Below are positions 8,473 through 15,658 of a stretch of 33,235 bases of DNA, piece by piece. The notes below the pieces were generated by a model. It was not told the DNA's origin. It saw only the letters and a list, made by a program, of their open reading frames with translations, and searched no databases. The position numbers and the translations under genes were made by a program. Origin of the DNA: Treponema sp. GTDB taxonomy: Bacteria; Spirochaetota; Spirochaetia; Treponematales; Breznakiellaceae. The stretch is taken from positions 1 through 33,235 of the forward strand of contig JAIROG010000045.1 of assembly GCA_031257675.1 (NCBI GenBank). Direction: 5' to 3'. The stretch's first letter is position 1, and each line of letters begins with the position of its first letter.

Positions 8473-8638
8473 GCATAACGTTCCGGCGGTATATGACATT
8501 TTTGCAAGACCTGAAAACCGTGGGTTTCCAGGTCTTGCAAAAATGTGGGTGGGTCGAGCGTGGGAAGCGCAGCCGACCTAGCGAAACGCAACACTGAGGG
8601 CGCTACTGCGCCCGAAGCATATACGATATATGTTATAC
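8473..8638 (-). other. Long attC-like site with 51-bp palindrome
   Basis: Outer ends are GCATAAC (8473-8479, followed by GTTCCGGC as at the other sites) and GTTATAC (8632-8638). The shared inner segment GGGCGCTACTGCGCCCGAAGC is also present. The central part is replaced by a 51-bp hairpin at 8496-8546: 24-nt arms around ACATTTTTGCAAGACCTG with one mismatch and a 3-nt loop. It is longer than its relatives (166 bp), consistent with the variable terminal structure of attC sites. Confidence 0.55.
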
Positions 8639-8978
8639 AAATATATCTTATTATAATATAAAATGCTGTTGTCAAATAATGTCTACAAATAGTTCACAAC
8701 AACCCTATGCCTCCCATTTTTGTATGTTTATGGAAGACTATAGAAGCTGAAAGATAATTATGTCAATGGACTGCATGTCTACAGCATATCGCCCAAGTCA
8801 AGCATGTTGATTTCGCAGCGTATTCCAAAACGCAGGACGGCCGAAAGCTTTCTCGCCGTTTGTCAATAACAATATCGCATTCTAACCTTTATTGCCTTTT
8901 CTTTTACCAGCTATGCTTTTTCCATAACGCTCTCAGGCGCGCATCGCCGCCCGGCGCTATCCGGCGGTTCTCTCTTCC
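8639..8978. other. Intergenic, no gene recognised
   Basis: About 340 bp between the attC-like site and the broken secreted-protein gene. Short AT-rich ORFs are present but none has a ribosome site plus a recognisable product. The 3' part (from about 8930) becomes GC-rich, with CGCCGCCCGGCGC-type inverted repeats. Confidence 0.5.
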
Positions 8979-9299
8979 TCAAAGCCGGAGGGGTCTTCGC
9001 CATGTCGTATCGGCTCTAATGGAAAGACGGATGACTGCCTTTCCCCACCTGGCAATATTGGCATCGGCATAATAAAATGTGAAGATTTCCAGTCCAAAGC
9101 CGCTATTATCTTTCTTGATAAAATCAGAGGCCATGCTATATTGCGGCGTATTATCTGTTATCTTTACAAATCTACTGTCAACAGCGCCGCTTGCCACCGG
9201 GTTTATTTTGTTAGTAACGCTTTGATTTCTTCTTAGTTTTACAATAAAATCATCGGGGTTTATGACAAAATAATTTAAGCTCAGACATGAATAATTAAA

Positions 9300-9905
9300 A
9301 TAGGCAACCCCCTGCTTTGCCGGGGGACTCGCAGGGTTTGACAATTCCGGGATATAAATAAACCTCCTGTCAGTGAACCGCTCAAAGTTCTTAAGATTAG
9401 GAGGCGTCGGCGCAAGACATACATAGTATGGATCCCTAAATGTCGTCGGAAGAAGCTATATGGCGGCTTACGGGCATATTTGGGAGAAATATTCCACGAT
9501 CCAGCCCGACAACGGGAGGGCGAGACAGTGGAGGGTCATTTCGCTTGTACCGTATCCATGCGCTTATAGAGACGCCCTCAAAATACTCTGCGGCCCAAGC
9601 GGTGGGATTATCAAAGGAAAAAGCGCCACAGCGGCAGCCCGAAATTATATGGGGAGGAAACGTGATTTCACGGGACGGAATTTCTGGGCAAAGGGGCGTT
9701 ATGTATCAACGGCAGGGCGGGACGGAGCGACCGTCAAAAAATACATCCAAGGGCAAGAGACCGAGGGCAAACGGCCGGATCATCTGGAACTCTTTAAAGA
9801 CCGGCGACAACACATCCGCCTAAAGGCGGCTGCTAAACCAAGCGCTTTGAGCGGTTCACGAATTTCAAGCCGCCGGCTTTGCCGGTGGTCTCTGACACCC
9901 TGCAA
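9300..9905 (+). mobile_element. Decayed IS200/IS605-family element
   Basis: The transposase relic is flanked by small hairpins typical of this family. The left one is at 9308-9326 (CCCCC...GGGGG with loop CTTTG). The right one is at 9870-9888 (CCGCCGGC-TTT-GCCGGTGG). A third (CCGCC-TAAA-GGCGG) lies at 9816-9829. A perfect 15-bp inverted repeat, GTGAACCGCTCAAAG at 9373-9387 and its complement at 9845-9859, also brackets the transposase. Exact ends are not certain. The element interrupts a minus-strand secreted-protein gene. Confidence 0.65.
9398..9810 (+). pseudogene. tnpA: IS200/IS605 TnpA (Y1 HUH transposase) pseudogene
   Basis: Fragments of one transposase appear in three successive frames. 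First is YIVWIPKCRRKKLYGGLRAY then LGEIFHDPARQ (about 9416-9505). Next is IETPSKYSAAQAVGL (about 9567-9615). Last is GIIKGKSATAAARNYMGRK, RNFWAKGRYVSTAGRDG and KKYIQGQE (about 9602-9770). The last block contains the catalytic tyrosine of the Y-x-x-x-Q signature. The HUH histidine region is destroyed by the first frameshift. At least two frameshifts and no clear start codon make it non-functional. The relatedness is by remembered family motifs. Confidence 0.8.
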
Positions 9906-10209
9906 AGATAGACGGGTATTCATCCCCATGATCGGTTTCATAAATTCCAAACAAGGTATATTCATTATTTTCATAAGAAATATTGCTTAGTCTGATTTTT
10001 TCAAATTCTAACAGATCTGTAGGAATTCTATTTTCCGCTGACATCCATCGTCTCATATTATCCTGAGACCAGCCCGGAACACCCTTTAATTCTTTCCCTA
10101 TATCTGTTATTACTGGCAATTCAACATCTGCCTTGGATTGGGAAGAAAACAGTCCATAAACGCCTGAATAGAACAGGATTGCCATGATAAGGGACAGCTT
10201 CTTCATGCC

Positions 10210-10401
10210 TTATTCCCTCATTCCCAGCTTTTTCCTTGCCTTCTCCATCCGCTTGTCCCAATCACCAGTCCAGCCCTCTTCTTTGGCTTGTTCAGCAAGC
10301 CTGACAACTTCGCTGTAATCGCCTTCTTTTTCCCAAGAATCATCCGCAAATGTACAAAAAGCGCTAAGCGACATAAAGCAAATAGACATAATCTTTTTCA
10401 T
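10210..10401 (-). CDS. Small secreted protein, unknown
   Basis: 63 aa with a signal peptide (MKKIMSICFMSLSAFCTFA) and a short, charged, helical mature part rich in Glu/Lys/Trp (SWEKEGDYSEVVRLAEQAKE). Ribosome site AGAAGGA lies 5 nt before ATG 10401. It ends 3 bp before the start of the next, IS-interrupted secreted-protein gene, so the two were probably co-transcribed. No family recognised. Confidence 0.65.
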   Translation of the reverse strand: MKKIMSICFMSLSAFCTFADDSWEKEGDYSEVVRLAEQAKEEGWTGDWDKRMEKARKKLGMRE

Positions 10402-10502
10402 CTTTGTCCTTCTTTAAAAACAGCGTATACAACTGTTTTATAACTACCGACATAGCGTATTTCTCCTAAAACCGGCGCGCGGAACGCAGACGCCATCCGC
10501 GC

Positions 10503-12005
10503 CTATCTGCTTTCTATAATCCTCACATCATTCAGCAAAAGCTTGTTATTGGGAAATTGCCTGAGCGCCTCTTGCAAGAAAGCTCTGGACTCCTCTCTTT
10601 TGCCGCTGTTCCACAACATAACAAAATGGTTATGCAGTTCGCCCGCATAGTTGTTGCGGAACACTTCGAGGTTTTGCTCAAGCGTCGGAATTCGTCCATA
10701 AATTGCGAGCTTCGCTTCCGTGAATCGAATCGCCGCTTCAAGCCCTTCTTCCCGTGATACAAAAATAACTTCTTGATTGAGAACCGCGTTCCGTATTTCA
10801 ATGCTCTCTGCTTCGCCGATGATGGAAATTAACGCATGATCGTTTAGAAGCGAAAGTACATATTCGGCGTCCGCCTGAGTTTTCAGCGAATTGACAAGCG
10901 CCACAAGCTCATTGGCGCGTATTTGCGCGTTTAATGACGCAAATTGTTCCTGCCTGACAAGCTGTTTATGGGTGAGAAGATACTCCCGCGCTTCGGTTGC
11001 GCGGTTTTGCCGCAGCCGTGTTGCCACTGCGTTGTGTACAACTATACCGGTTAACTCATCAAGCTCCGGGTCTCCTGGATAATGGGTTTGAAGCGTAGCG
11101 ATATATTGAAGCGCGTCATCGTATTTGCCGGCCCTTTCGAGGTCTTTGCCAAAATTAATAAGGCATATTTTCAGATTTTCCTCATGATCCATGAAAAAAG
11201 GCGAGGAAGTTTTCTCTGTACGCATTGAGAGCAACGCCGCCGCGTCCGCCATGAGGGGAATTGCCGCAATGTAACGGTTTTGCTTTTCCAGAAACGCAAT
11301 GCGGTTTGCCAAAATGAGGGAAACCAGTTCCAGTTGGCTTATGGGCGCGCGTTGCCGGTAATTCTGTTGATCCGTGTAGGCGTATCCGGTGACTTTGCCG
11401 AATTCATCGCGGAATTCGATTTTTGTTCCCGGGTCAAAGCCGTATTTGTTCGTTGTTTCCACATCAATAAGCGCCGCGCTGCTCGCGCCGCCTTGGTCGC
11501 CGTCCGCCTTCACGGTTACGAAAGCGTGATCGCGTGTAATCACCGCTCTCACGTCAAGATCAACGGCGACCGCAAGGATCGTGTAGAACACCGCCGACGA
11601 CACGCAGTTAAAGGAGCCGGCGTCAAGCAGGGCGCTCACCAGGGTTTGATTTTCCATATAGCGTTTAAGGTAGTTGTCGTGCATAAAGGCGAGGACGTAT
11701 TCGCCGCGCGCCCGGGCGCCGGCGGGCAAGTCCGGCGCGTTTTGCAATGTTTTAACCGCGCCCGCGATGCGGGAAAGATATGCGTCCTGATTCTGTGCGC
11801 CGGAAGCCCACAACGCCATGCCGCTTAACGTCTGCCATGAATAGGGCGTTTTCAGGCTCGCATAGTACCGCGCCGCAGGATCGGGAACGAAGTTTGGAAC
11901 CGCTGTCTGCACGTCAGAGCGCCCTATTCCTCCCTGCAAAAAACATAACAAAATAGCGACAGCGAGGCAGTGGGGAAAGGCTTTGAATAGAGTAATTTTG
12001 TGCAT
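10503..12005 (-). CDS. Exported transglutaminase-like/TPR protein
   Basis: 500 aa with an N-terminal signal peptide (hydrophobic stretch about 14-27). The first half has a transglutaminase/SirB1-like fold with a plausible Cys-His-Asp triad: Cys134 (GSFNCVSSAVFY), His160 (TRDHAFVTV) and Asp181 (LIDVETTN). The second half is helical and TPR-like (for example YDDALQYIATLQTHYPGDPE and a final block on rank-ordered intervals), suggesting protein-protein contacts in the periplasm. No activity can be asserted. A near-consensus -10 hexamer TATAAT (complement of 12012-12017) ends only 6 nt before ATG 12005 and no ribosome site fits between, so the transcript may be leaderless. A second, broken TPR/transglutaminase-type gene lies at 21548-22835. 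Confidence 0.75.
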   Translation of the reverse strand: MHKITLFKAFPHCLAVAILLCFLQGGIGRSDVQTAVPNFVPDPAARYYASLKTPYSWQTLSGMALWASGAQNQDAYLSRIAGAVKTLQNAPDLPAGARARGEYVLAFMHDNYLKRYMENQTLVSALLDAGSFNCVSSAVFYTILAVAVDLDVRAVITRDHAFVTVKADGDQGGASSAALIDVETTNKYGFDPGTKIEFRDEFGKVTGYAYTDQQNYRQRAPISQLELVSLILANRIAFLEKQNRYIAAIPLMADAAALLSMRTEKTSSPFFMDHEENLKICLINFGKDLERAGKYDDALQYIATLQTHYPGDPELDELTGIVVHNAVATRLRQNRATEAREYLLTHKQLVRQEQFASLNAQIRANELVALVNSLKTQADAEYVLSLLNDHALISIIGEAESIEIRNAVLNQEVIFVSREEGLEAAIRFTEAKLAIYGRIPTLEQNLEVFRNNYAGELHNHFVMLWNSGKREESRAFLQEALRQFPNNKLLLNDVRIIESR

Positions 12006-12040
12006 ACCGGTATTATACCATATTTTTGTTTTATTTGCTA
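12006..12040 (-). promoter_or_regulatory. Promoter of the transglutaminase-like gene
   Basis: The -10 box TATAAT is on the minus strand at 12017-12012, immediately upstream of the start codon. No good -35 is present at 16-18 bp; the region is AT-rich (ATAGCA is the best). Its placement predicts a transcript start at or near the ATG. Confidence 0.5.
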
Positions 12041-12166
12041 TGTTCTTTGCGGTTATGCCGTAATGAACAGCGGGCGCCGCCGGAGGGCGGGGTTATTCGC
12101 CCTTGACAACGGGACGCCTGCATGTGGAGTTCGGCATTGCTGGCGGCAAAGCCGAAAACTCTGTGG

Positions 12167-12193
12167 CTCAAGAACCGCCGCGCGGTTCTTGAG
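12167..12193 (-). terminator. Strong hairpin after the BspA-like gene
   Basis: Perfect 12-bp stem (CTCAAGAACCGC and its complement) with a 3-nt loop, beginning 2 nt after the stop of the minus-strand BspA-like gene. A second stem (TTCGGC/GCCGAA, 12130-12155) follows. There is no immediate T run, so it may act as an attenuating or RNA-protecting structure rather than a canonical terminator. Confidence 0.55.
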
Positions 12194-12195
12194 TC

Positions 12196-13170
12196 TTACC
12201 GCGCCGTGAAGCTCCATTTGCCGTTGCTGGAGGTATACTTCCCTGCCTTTCTGTCGTTGCCGGCGTAGAAATCGACAAAACCGCTGTCGCCAAACGCGCT
12301 ACTCCCAACTTCGATGTCCGCGCCAAGCGTAACGCTCGTCAACTGGTTGCCGTCAAACGCCAGATACCCGATGGAGGTAACGCTGTCCGGTATGACTACG
12401 CTCGTCAACTGGTTGCTGTCAAACGCTCCAGCTCCGATGTAGATAACGCCGTCCGGTATAACGATGCTCGTCAACTGGTTGCCGCTAAACGCCGCAGTCC
12501 CGATGGAGGTAACGCTGTCCGGTATGACTACGCTCGTCAACTGGTTGTCGCTAAACGCTCCATCCCCGATGGAGGTAACGCCGTCCAGTATGAGCAGGCG
12601 GGTGATGCCTTTCTCTTGGAACGCTCCTCCTTCAAGCCACGGATTAAGCCACCTATTCTCGACAGAACCATAGATGGCTTTAACTGCCGCGCCGTTTATC
12701 TGCTCCGGTATTCTCAAGTCGGCTTTGGCGTTCTGGTTGTAACCGGTGATGACGAGTCCATACTGCGTTTCAATATACACGAAATCATCCGCGGTTTTCC
12801 TTTCAGCCTTCATATTCGAGGTATAGGCTCCCGCTTTCCGGTCATTGGCAATGTAATTATAGAAGATATTCGCGCCGAGCGTAACGCCGTCAACTGGTTG
12901 CATTGAAACGCGCCCCACCCGATGTGGGTAACGCCGCCCGGTATGACCACGCCCGTTATATCAGCGTCTGCAAACGGACTTTCCTCCTATCTCCGTTACC
13001 CTCTTGCCGTTAATTTGCGCGGGTATCAAGACATATGTGTTTTTGCCCACATATTTGGTAATGGCGAGGCTCCCGTTTCCATTCGTCTTTGTCTCAAAAT
13101 CCGCCGCGGTTTGCGCATACAACCCGACGCTCACGATAAACGCAAGCAATACTACGAAAATTCTCTTCAT
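12196..13170 (-). pseudogene. BspA-like leucine-rich-repeat surface protein, frameshifted
   Basis: The N-terminus (ATG 13170, GGGGGAG 6 nt upstream) encodes a signal peptide, MKRIFVVLLAFIVSVGLYA, and a short domain ending in RVTEIGGKS. The frame then breaks at about 12985, where one extra C appears in AAGTCCGTTTGC. The middle frame reads FADADITGVVIPGGVTHIG and breaks again near 12895, where the third frame continues. The remainder (12196-12918) has TpLRR/LRR_5 repeats of the type LTSVVIPDSVTSIGxxAF. It ends in NDRKAGKYTSSNGKWSF, a C-terminus typical of treponemal BspA-like proteins. Such proteins are surface or exported adhesin-like proteins. Two indels make it a pseudogene unless they are sequence errors. 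Confidence 0.75.
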
Positions 13171-13675
13171 GCTATACTCCCCCTGTCTTCATATGCATAA
13201 GCCGGAACGCCCTCTTGCCCGCCGGCATAGCGCTATCGCGGAATGGCGCAGGACAAGCTCGTTTTCATGTTTTTCATACTTAAAAACATTTTTGCGCATA
13301 TTTGAAGCGATGTCAACTGTCTTTAGAACGTTTCTCAGGAGCTATAGATACCGCGTTTTTCAAGCGCCGCGGCGCTTGCGCTCTTCGATCTGTAAGAAAG
13401 CGGAATCTCAGTCAGCTTGCTACGTCCATGCCGTTCATCAAATATGCGTACGCCTTGTAAAAATGCTGGTAAAAGACTATAGTAAACCCATGTAAGCCAT
13501 GAAACGTACCGTAACCTGCGGGAGACTCCGCGCGGATATGCGCTCTTTGACCGAAAGTCCCATGCGTCATGTTTTTATGAAAACGCTCGCTGTTACGCTT
13601 GGCGAACACTTCAAGCGCTATTTCCCATGTGGAAGATAGACTATTTTTTGTTTAGAAGGCGGATTGTCGCTCATT
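13171..13675. other. Intergenic, only weak ORFs
   Basis: About 500 bp between divergent genes. It holds a perfect 18-bp palindrome at 13361-13378 (CAAGCGCCG and complement) and a 47-codon plus-strand ORF (ATG 13499 to 13642, beginning MKRTVTCGRLR) with no clear ribosome site or family. I see no supported gene here. The sequence may be a relic of an unidentified gene. Confidence 0.45.
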
Positions 13676-14122
13676 ATGAAAGCTGTTGTCCAAGTAGTTA
13701 AAAACGCTTCTGTTTCCGTTGCAGGAACGATTGTGGGGCGCTGTGAAAAAGGGCTTCTTGTGTATCTGGGAGTCGCCAAAGGGGACTCCCGCGAAGCCGC
13801 CTCTTTTCTGGCGGAAAAAATCGCCGGGCTGCGAATTTTCGATGATGCCGAAGGCAAGATGAACCTTTCCGTCAAAGACATAGGCGGCGGGGCGCTTGTC
13901 GTGTCTCAGTTCACTCTGCTCGCCGACATCCGCAAAGGCAAACGCCCGTCCTACAGCGCCGCCGCTGATCCTCAAACCGCCCGGGATCTCTATGAACACT
14001 TTATGGCGGAACTCAGGAAGCGGGGAGCGCCGTGCGAATCGGGCGTTTTTCAGGCGCATATGGAGGTCGCCTACACCAACGACGGTCCTGTCACCATCAT
14101 ACTGGAGAAAGGGCTTCCCTAA
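13676..14122 (+). CDS. dtd: D-aminoacyl-tRNA deacylase
   Basis: Cytoplasmic proofreading enzyme that hydrolyses D-amino acids from mischarged tRNA, 148 aa, normal family length. Both signature motifs are present: SQFTLLAD (residues 77-84, catalytic Thr80 region) and NDGPVT (135-140, the usual N-x-G-P-V-T). The N-terminus MKAVVQVVKNASVSV matches the family start (MRAVVQRV...), so ATG 13676 is chosen. The frame also opens at TTG 13664, which lies closer to the purine-rich GAAGGCGG, so a slightly longer protein is possible. It stands alone. Confidence 0.93.
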   Translation: MKAVVQVVKNASVSVAGTIVGRCEKGLLVYLGVAKGDSREAASFLAEKIAGLRIFDDAEGKMNLSVKDIGGGALVVSQFTLLADIRKGKRPSYSAAADPQTARDLYEHFMAELRKRGAPCESGVFQAHMEVAYTNDGPVTIILEKGLP

Positions 14123-14203
14123 AGCGTCGGTTTTTTGGTATAGTACCATGCGGCGCCTGAGAGAGCCTACACAAAGCGTATGCAAATGTACGCATAGATC
14201 GCG

Positions 14204-14252
14204 CTATAGGCGCCTATAGAGTGTCTCCAATACGTAGGTTAGAGACACTCTA
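14204..14252 (+). promoter_or_regulatory. Adjacent palindrome and inverted repeat before the nitroreductase
   Basis: A perfect 16-bp palindrome CTATAGGCGCCTATAG (14204-14219) abuts and overlaps a perfect 11-bp inverted repeat TAGAGTGTCTC/GAGACACTCTA (14217-14227 and 14242-14252, 14-nt loop). These lie 20-70 nt upstream of the nitroreductase start, just before its AAGGAG ribosome site. They could be an operator for a dimeric repressor or a 5'-UTR hairpin; no T run follows. Confidence 0.45.
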
Positions 14253-14275
14253 GCCTCTACTATAAGGAGTGTTAT

Positions 14276-14797
14276 ATGGGAACATTGGATGATTTGAAAA
14301 ATCGCCGGAGCATTCGCTCATACAAAGATGCACAGATAAAAGACGCCGAATTGGATGCCATTCTTGAGGCGGGTACGTATGCCCCAAGCGGTATGGGACA
14401 GCAATCCGCCGTCATGGTGGCGGTGCAGGACAAGGATGCCATCGCCAAGATCGAGAAGCTCAACGCGGCGGTTCTCAACGACCCTAACGCCCGCCCGTTT
14501 TACGGAGCGCCCACAGTGGTAAATGTGTTCGTAGATAAAACCAAGGCCACGCCCATAGAAAACGGCAGTCTTGTCATCGGCAACTTGCTCAACGCGGCGT
14601 ACGCGCTCGGAGTAGGATCGATCTATATTTATCGCGCAAAAGAGGTTTTTGAAAGTCCTGAAGGCAAGGAACTGCTCAAGAAGTGGGGACTGAACGACAA
14701 TTACATCGGCGTGGGGCATGTGCTTCTTGGGTACGCGGCAGGCGATCCGCCCAAAGCCGCGCCCAGAAAAGAAGGGTATATCATTACAATAAAGTGA
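14276..14797 (+). CDS. Nitroreductase-family FMN oxidoreductase
   Basis: 173-aa NAD(P)H- and FMN-dependent oxidoreductase of the nitroreductase family. The N-terminal phosphate-contact motif is LKNRRSIRSYKD, followed by EAGTYAPSGMGQQSAVMV (FMN/dimer loop). The C-terminal glycine-rich GVGHVLLGYAAGDPPKAAPR is typical of short nitroreductases. Cytoplasmic dimers reduce quinones, nitro compounds or flavins; the substrate is not predictable. Start ATG 14276 follows AAGGAGTGTTAT. The upstream palindromes may regulate it. It lies 84 bp before hisF in the same direction but is probably a separate unit. Confidence 0.88.
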   Translation: MGTLDDLKNRRSIRSYKDAQIKDAELDAILEAGTYAPSGMGQQSAVMVAVQDKDAIAKIEKLNAAVLNDPNARPFYGAPTVVNVFVDKTKATPIENGSLVIGNLLNAAYALGVGSIYIYRAKEVFESPEGKELLKKWGLNDNYIGVGHVLLGYAAGDPPKAAPRKEGYIITIK

Positions 14798-14881
14798 AGG
14801 CGATGCAAGGGAATTTCTAAAAAACTTGACAGGAGTTTTAATGCTCTTAACCTTCCCTTCTCCATCACAAAAAGGAAAAAT

Positions 14882-15658
14882 ATGCAAGCGAAGCGGATCA
14901 TACCCTGTCTTGACGTAGATGACGGACGGGTGGTGAAGGGCGTTAAATTCAAGGGCATTCAGGACGCGGGCGATCCGGTTGATATGGCGCGGCGTTACAA
15001 TGCCGAAGGCGCCGATGAACTCACGTTTCTGGACATAGGCGCGTCGTACAAAAGTCGCGCCACCTTGCTTGACGTTGTTGCGCAAGTGGCGCGGGAGGTC
15101 TTTATTCCCCTGTGTGTGGGCGGGGGCATCCGCGCCGTTGACGACATGCGCGACGCCATGAACGCGGGCGCGGACAAGGTGTCCGTATGCACCTCGGCGT
15201 TGAACAACCCGCAACTTCTTGCGGATATGGCGGCGGCGTACGGCAGCCAATGTGTAGTCCTGTCCATTGACGCGAAGCGGGTGGGGGAAAAAAACGGCGC
15301 GCCGGTCTGGAGGGCGTTTTCCCACGGCGGCAGAACCGATACGGGCGTTGACGCAATCGAATGGGCGAAATTGGCGGTGTCCCTGGGCGCGGGCGAGATT
15401 CTTCTCAATTCAATAGACGCGGATGGAACTTCGGCGGGGTACGATCTTGCCCTGACAAAGGAGATCCTTGACGCCGTGCCGGTGCCGGTGATTGCGTCAG
15501 GCGGCGCGGGCAGCCTCGATCAGATCGCCGATGTATTATTGCCCTCCGCTACCAACGCGGACGCGGCGCTCGTGGCGTCAATGTTGCATTTTGGAAAAAC
15601 TACCATTGGCGAAATCAAGGCGTATGCGGAAAAAAAAGGAGTGACGGTTCGATGGTAA
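14882..15658 (+). CDS. hisF: Imidazole glycerol phosphate synthase subunit HisF
   Basis: Cyclase subunit of IGP synthase, (beta-alpha)8 barrel, 258 aa. With HisH it converts PRFAR and glutamine-derived ammonia to imidazole glycerol phosphate and AICAR. Catalytic residues Asp11 ([15 protein letters not shown]) and Asp130 (VLSIDAKR) are present, with phosphate-binding loops VGGGIR and ASGGAGS. The ribosome site AAAAAGGA precedes ATG 14882. It overlaps the following hisA-hisIE fusion by 7 nt (ATGGTAA), indicating coupled expression. hisH and the rest of the pathway are not in this window. Confidence 0.95.
   Translation: MQAKRIIPCLDVDDGRVVKGVKFKGIQDAGDPVDMARRYNAEGADELTFLDIGASYKSRATLLDVVAQVAREVFIPLCVGGGIRAVDDMRDAMNAGADKVSVCTSALNNPQLLADMAAAYGSQCVVLSIDAKRVGEKNGAPVWRAFSHGGRTDTGVDAIEWAKLAVSLGAGEILLNSIDADGTSAGYDLALTKEILDAVPVPVIASGGAGSLDQIADVLLPSATNADAALVASMLHFGKTTIGEIKAYAEKKGVTVRW

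Larger units (their letters stand above)
8979..10206 (-). pseudogene. Secreted protein gene split by an IS200/IS605-like insertion
   Basis: The N-terminal part (ATG 10206 to about 9905) encodes a protein with a signal peptide (MKKLSLIMAILFYSGVYG) that reads to ETDHGDEYPSIFA before entering insertion-sequence DNA. The C-terminal part (about 9298 down to 8979) resumes as YFNYSCLSLNYFVINPDDF and ends near IRADTTW. Removing the element between about 9300 and 9905 joins ...EYPSIFA to YFNYS... in frame, with a shared GC at the junction, which supports a single ancestral gene. The family is not recognised. It is preceded by a small secreted protein (stop 10210) in the same orientation. Ribosome site GGGAATAAGGC precedes ATG 10206. 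Confidence 0.6.

Noticed and set aside
12052-12058. GTTATGC upstream of 12.1 kb as another cassette boundary
   Set aside because: Lacks the GTTCCGGC block and a partner end; the nearby inverted repeats are better explained as transcription-end hairpins.
14840-14920. Short ORF before hisF as a histidine attenuator leader
   Set aside because: The ORF starting at about 14841 contains no run of histidine codons and overlaps hisF in another frame; no terminator/antiterminator pair seen.
14318-15325. 335-aa minus-strand ORF opposite the nitroreductase and hisF genes
   Set aside because: Antisense shadow of well-identified plus-strand genes with basic, low-complexity composition.
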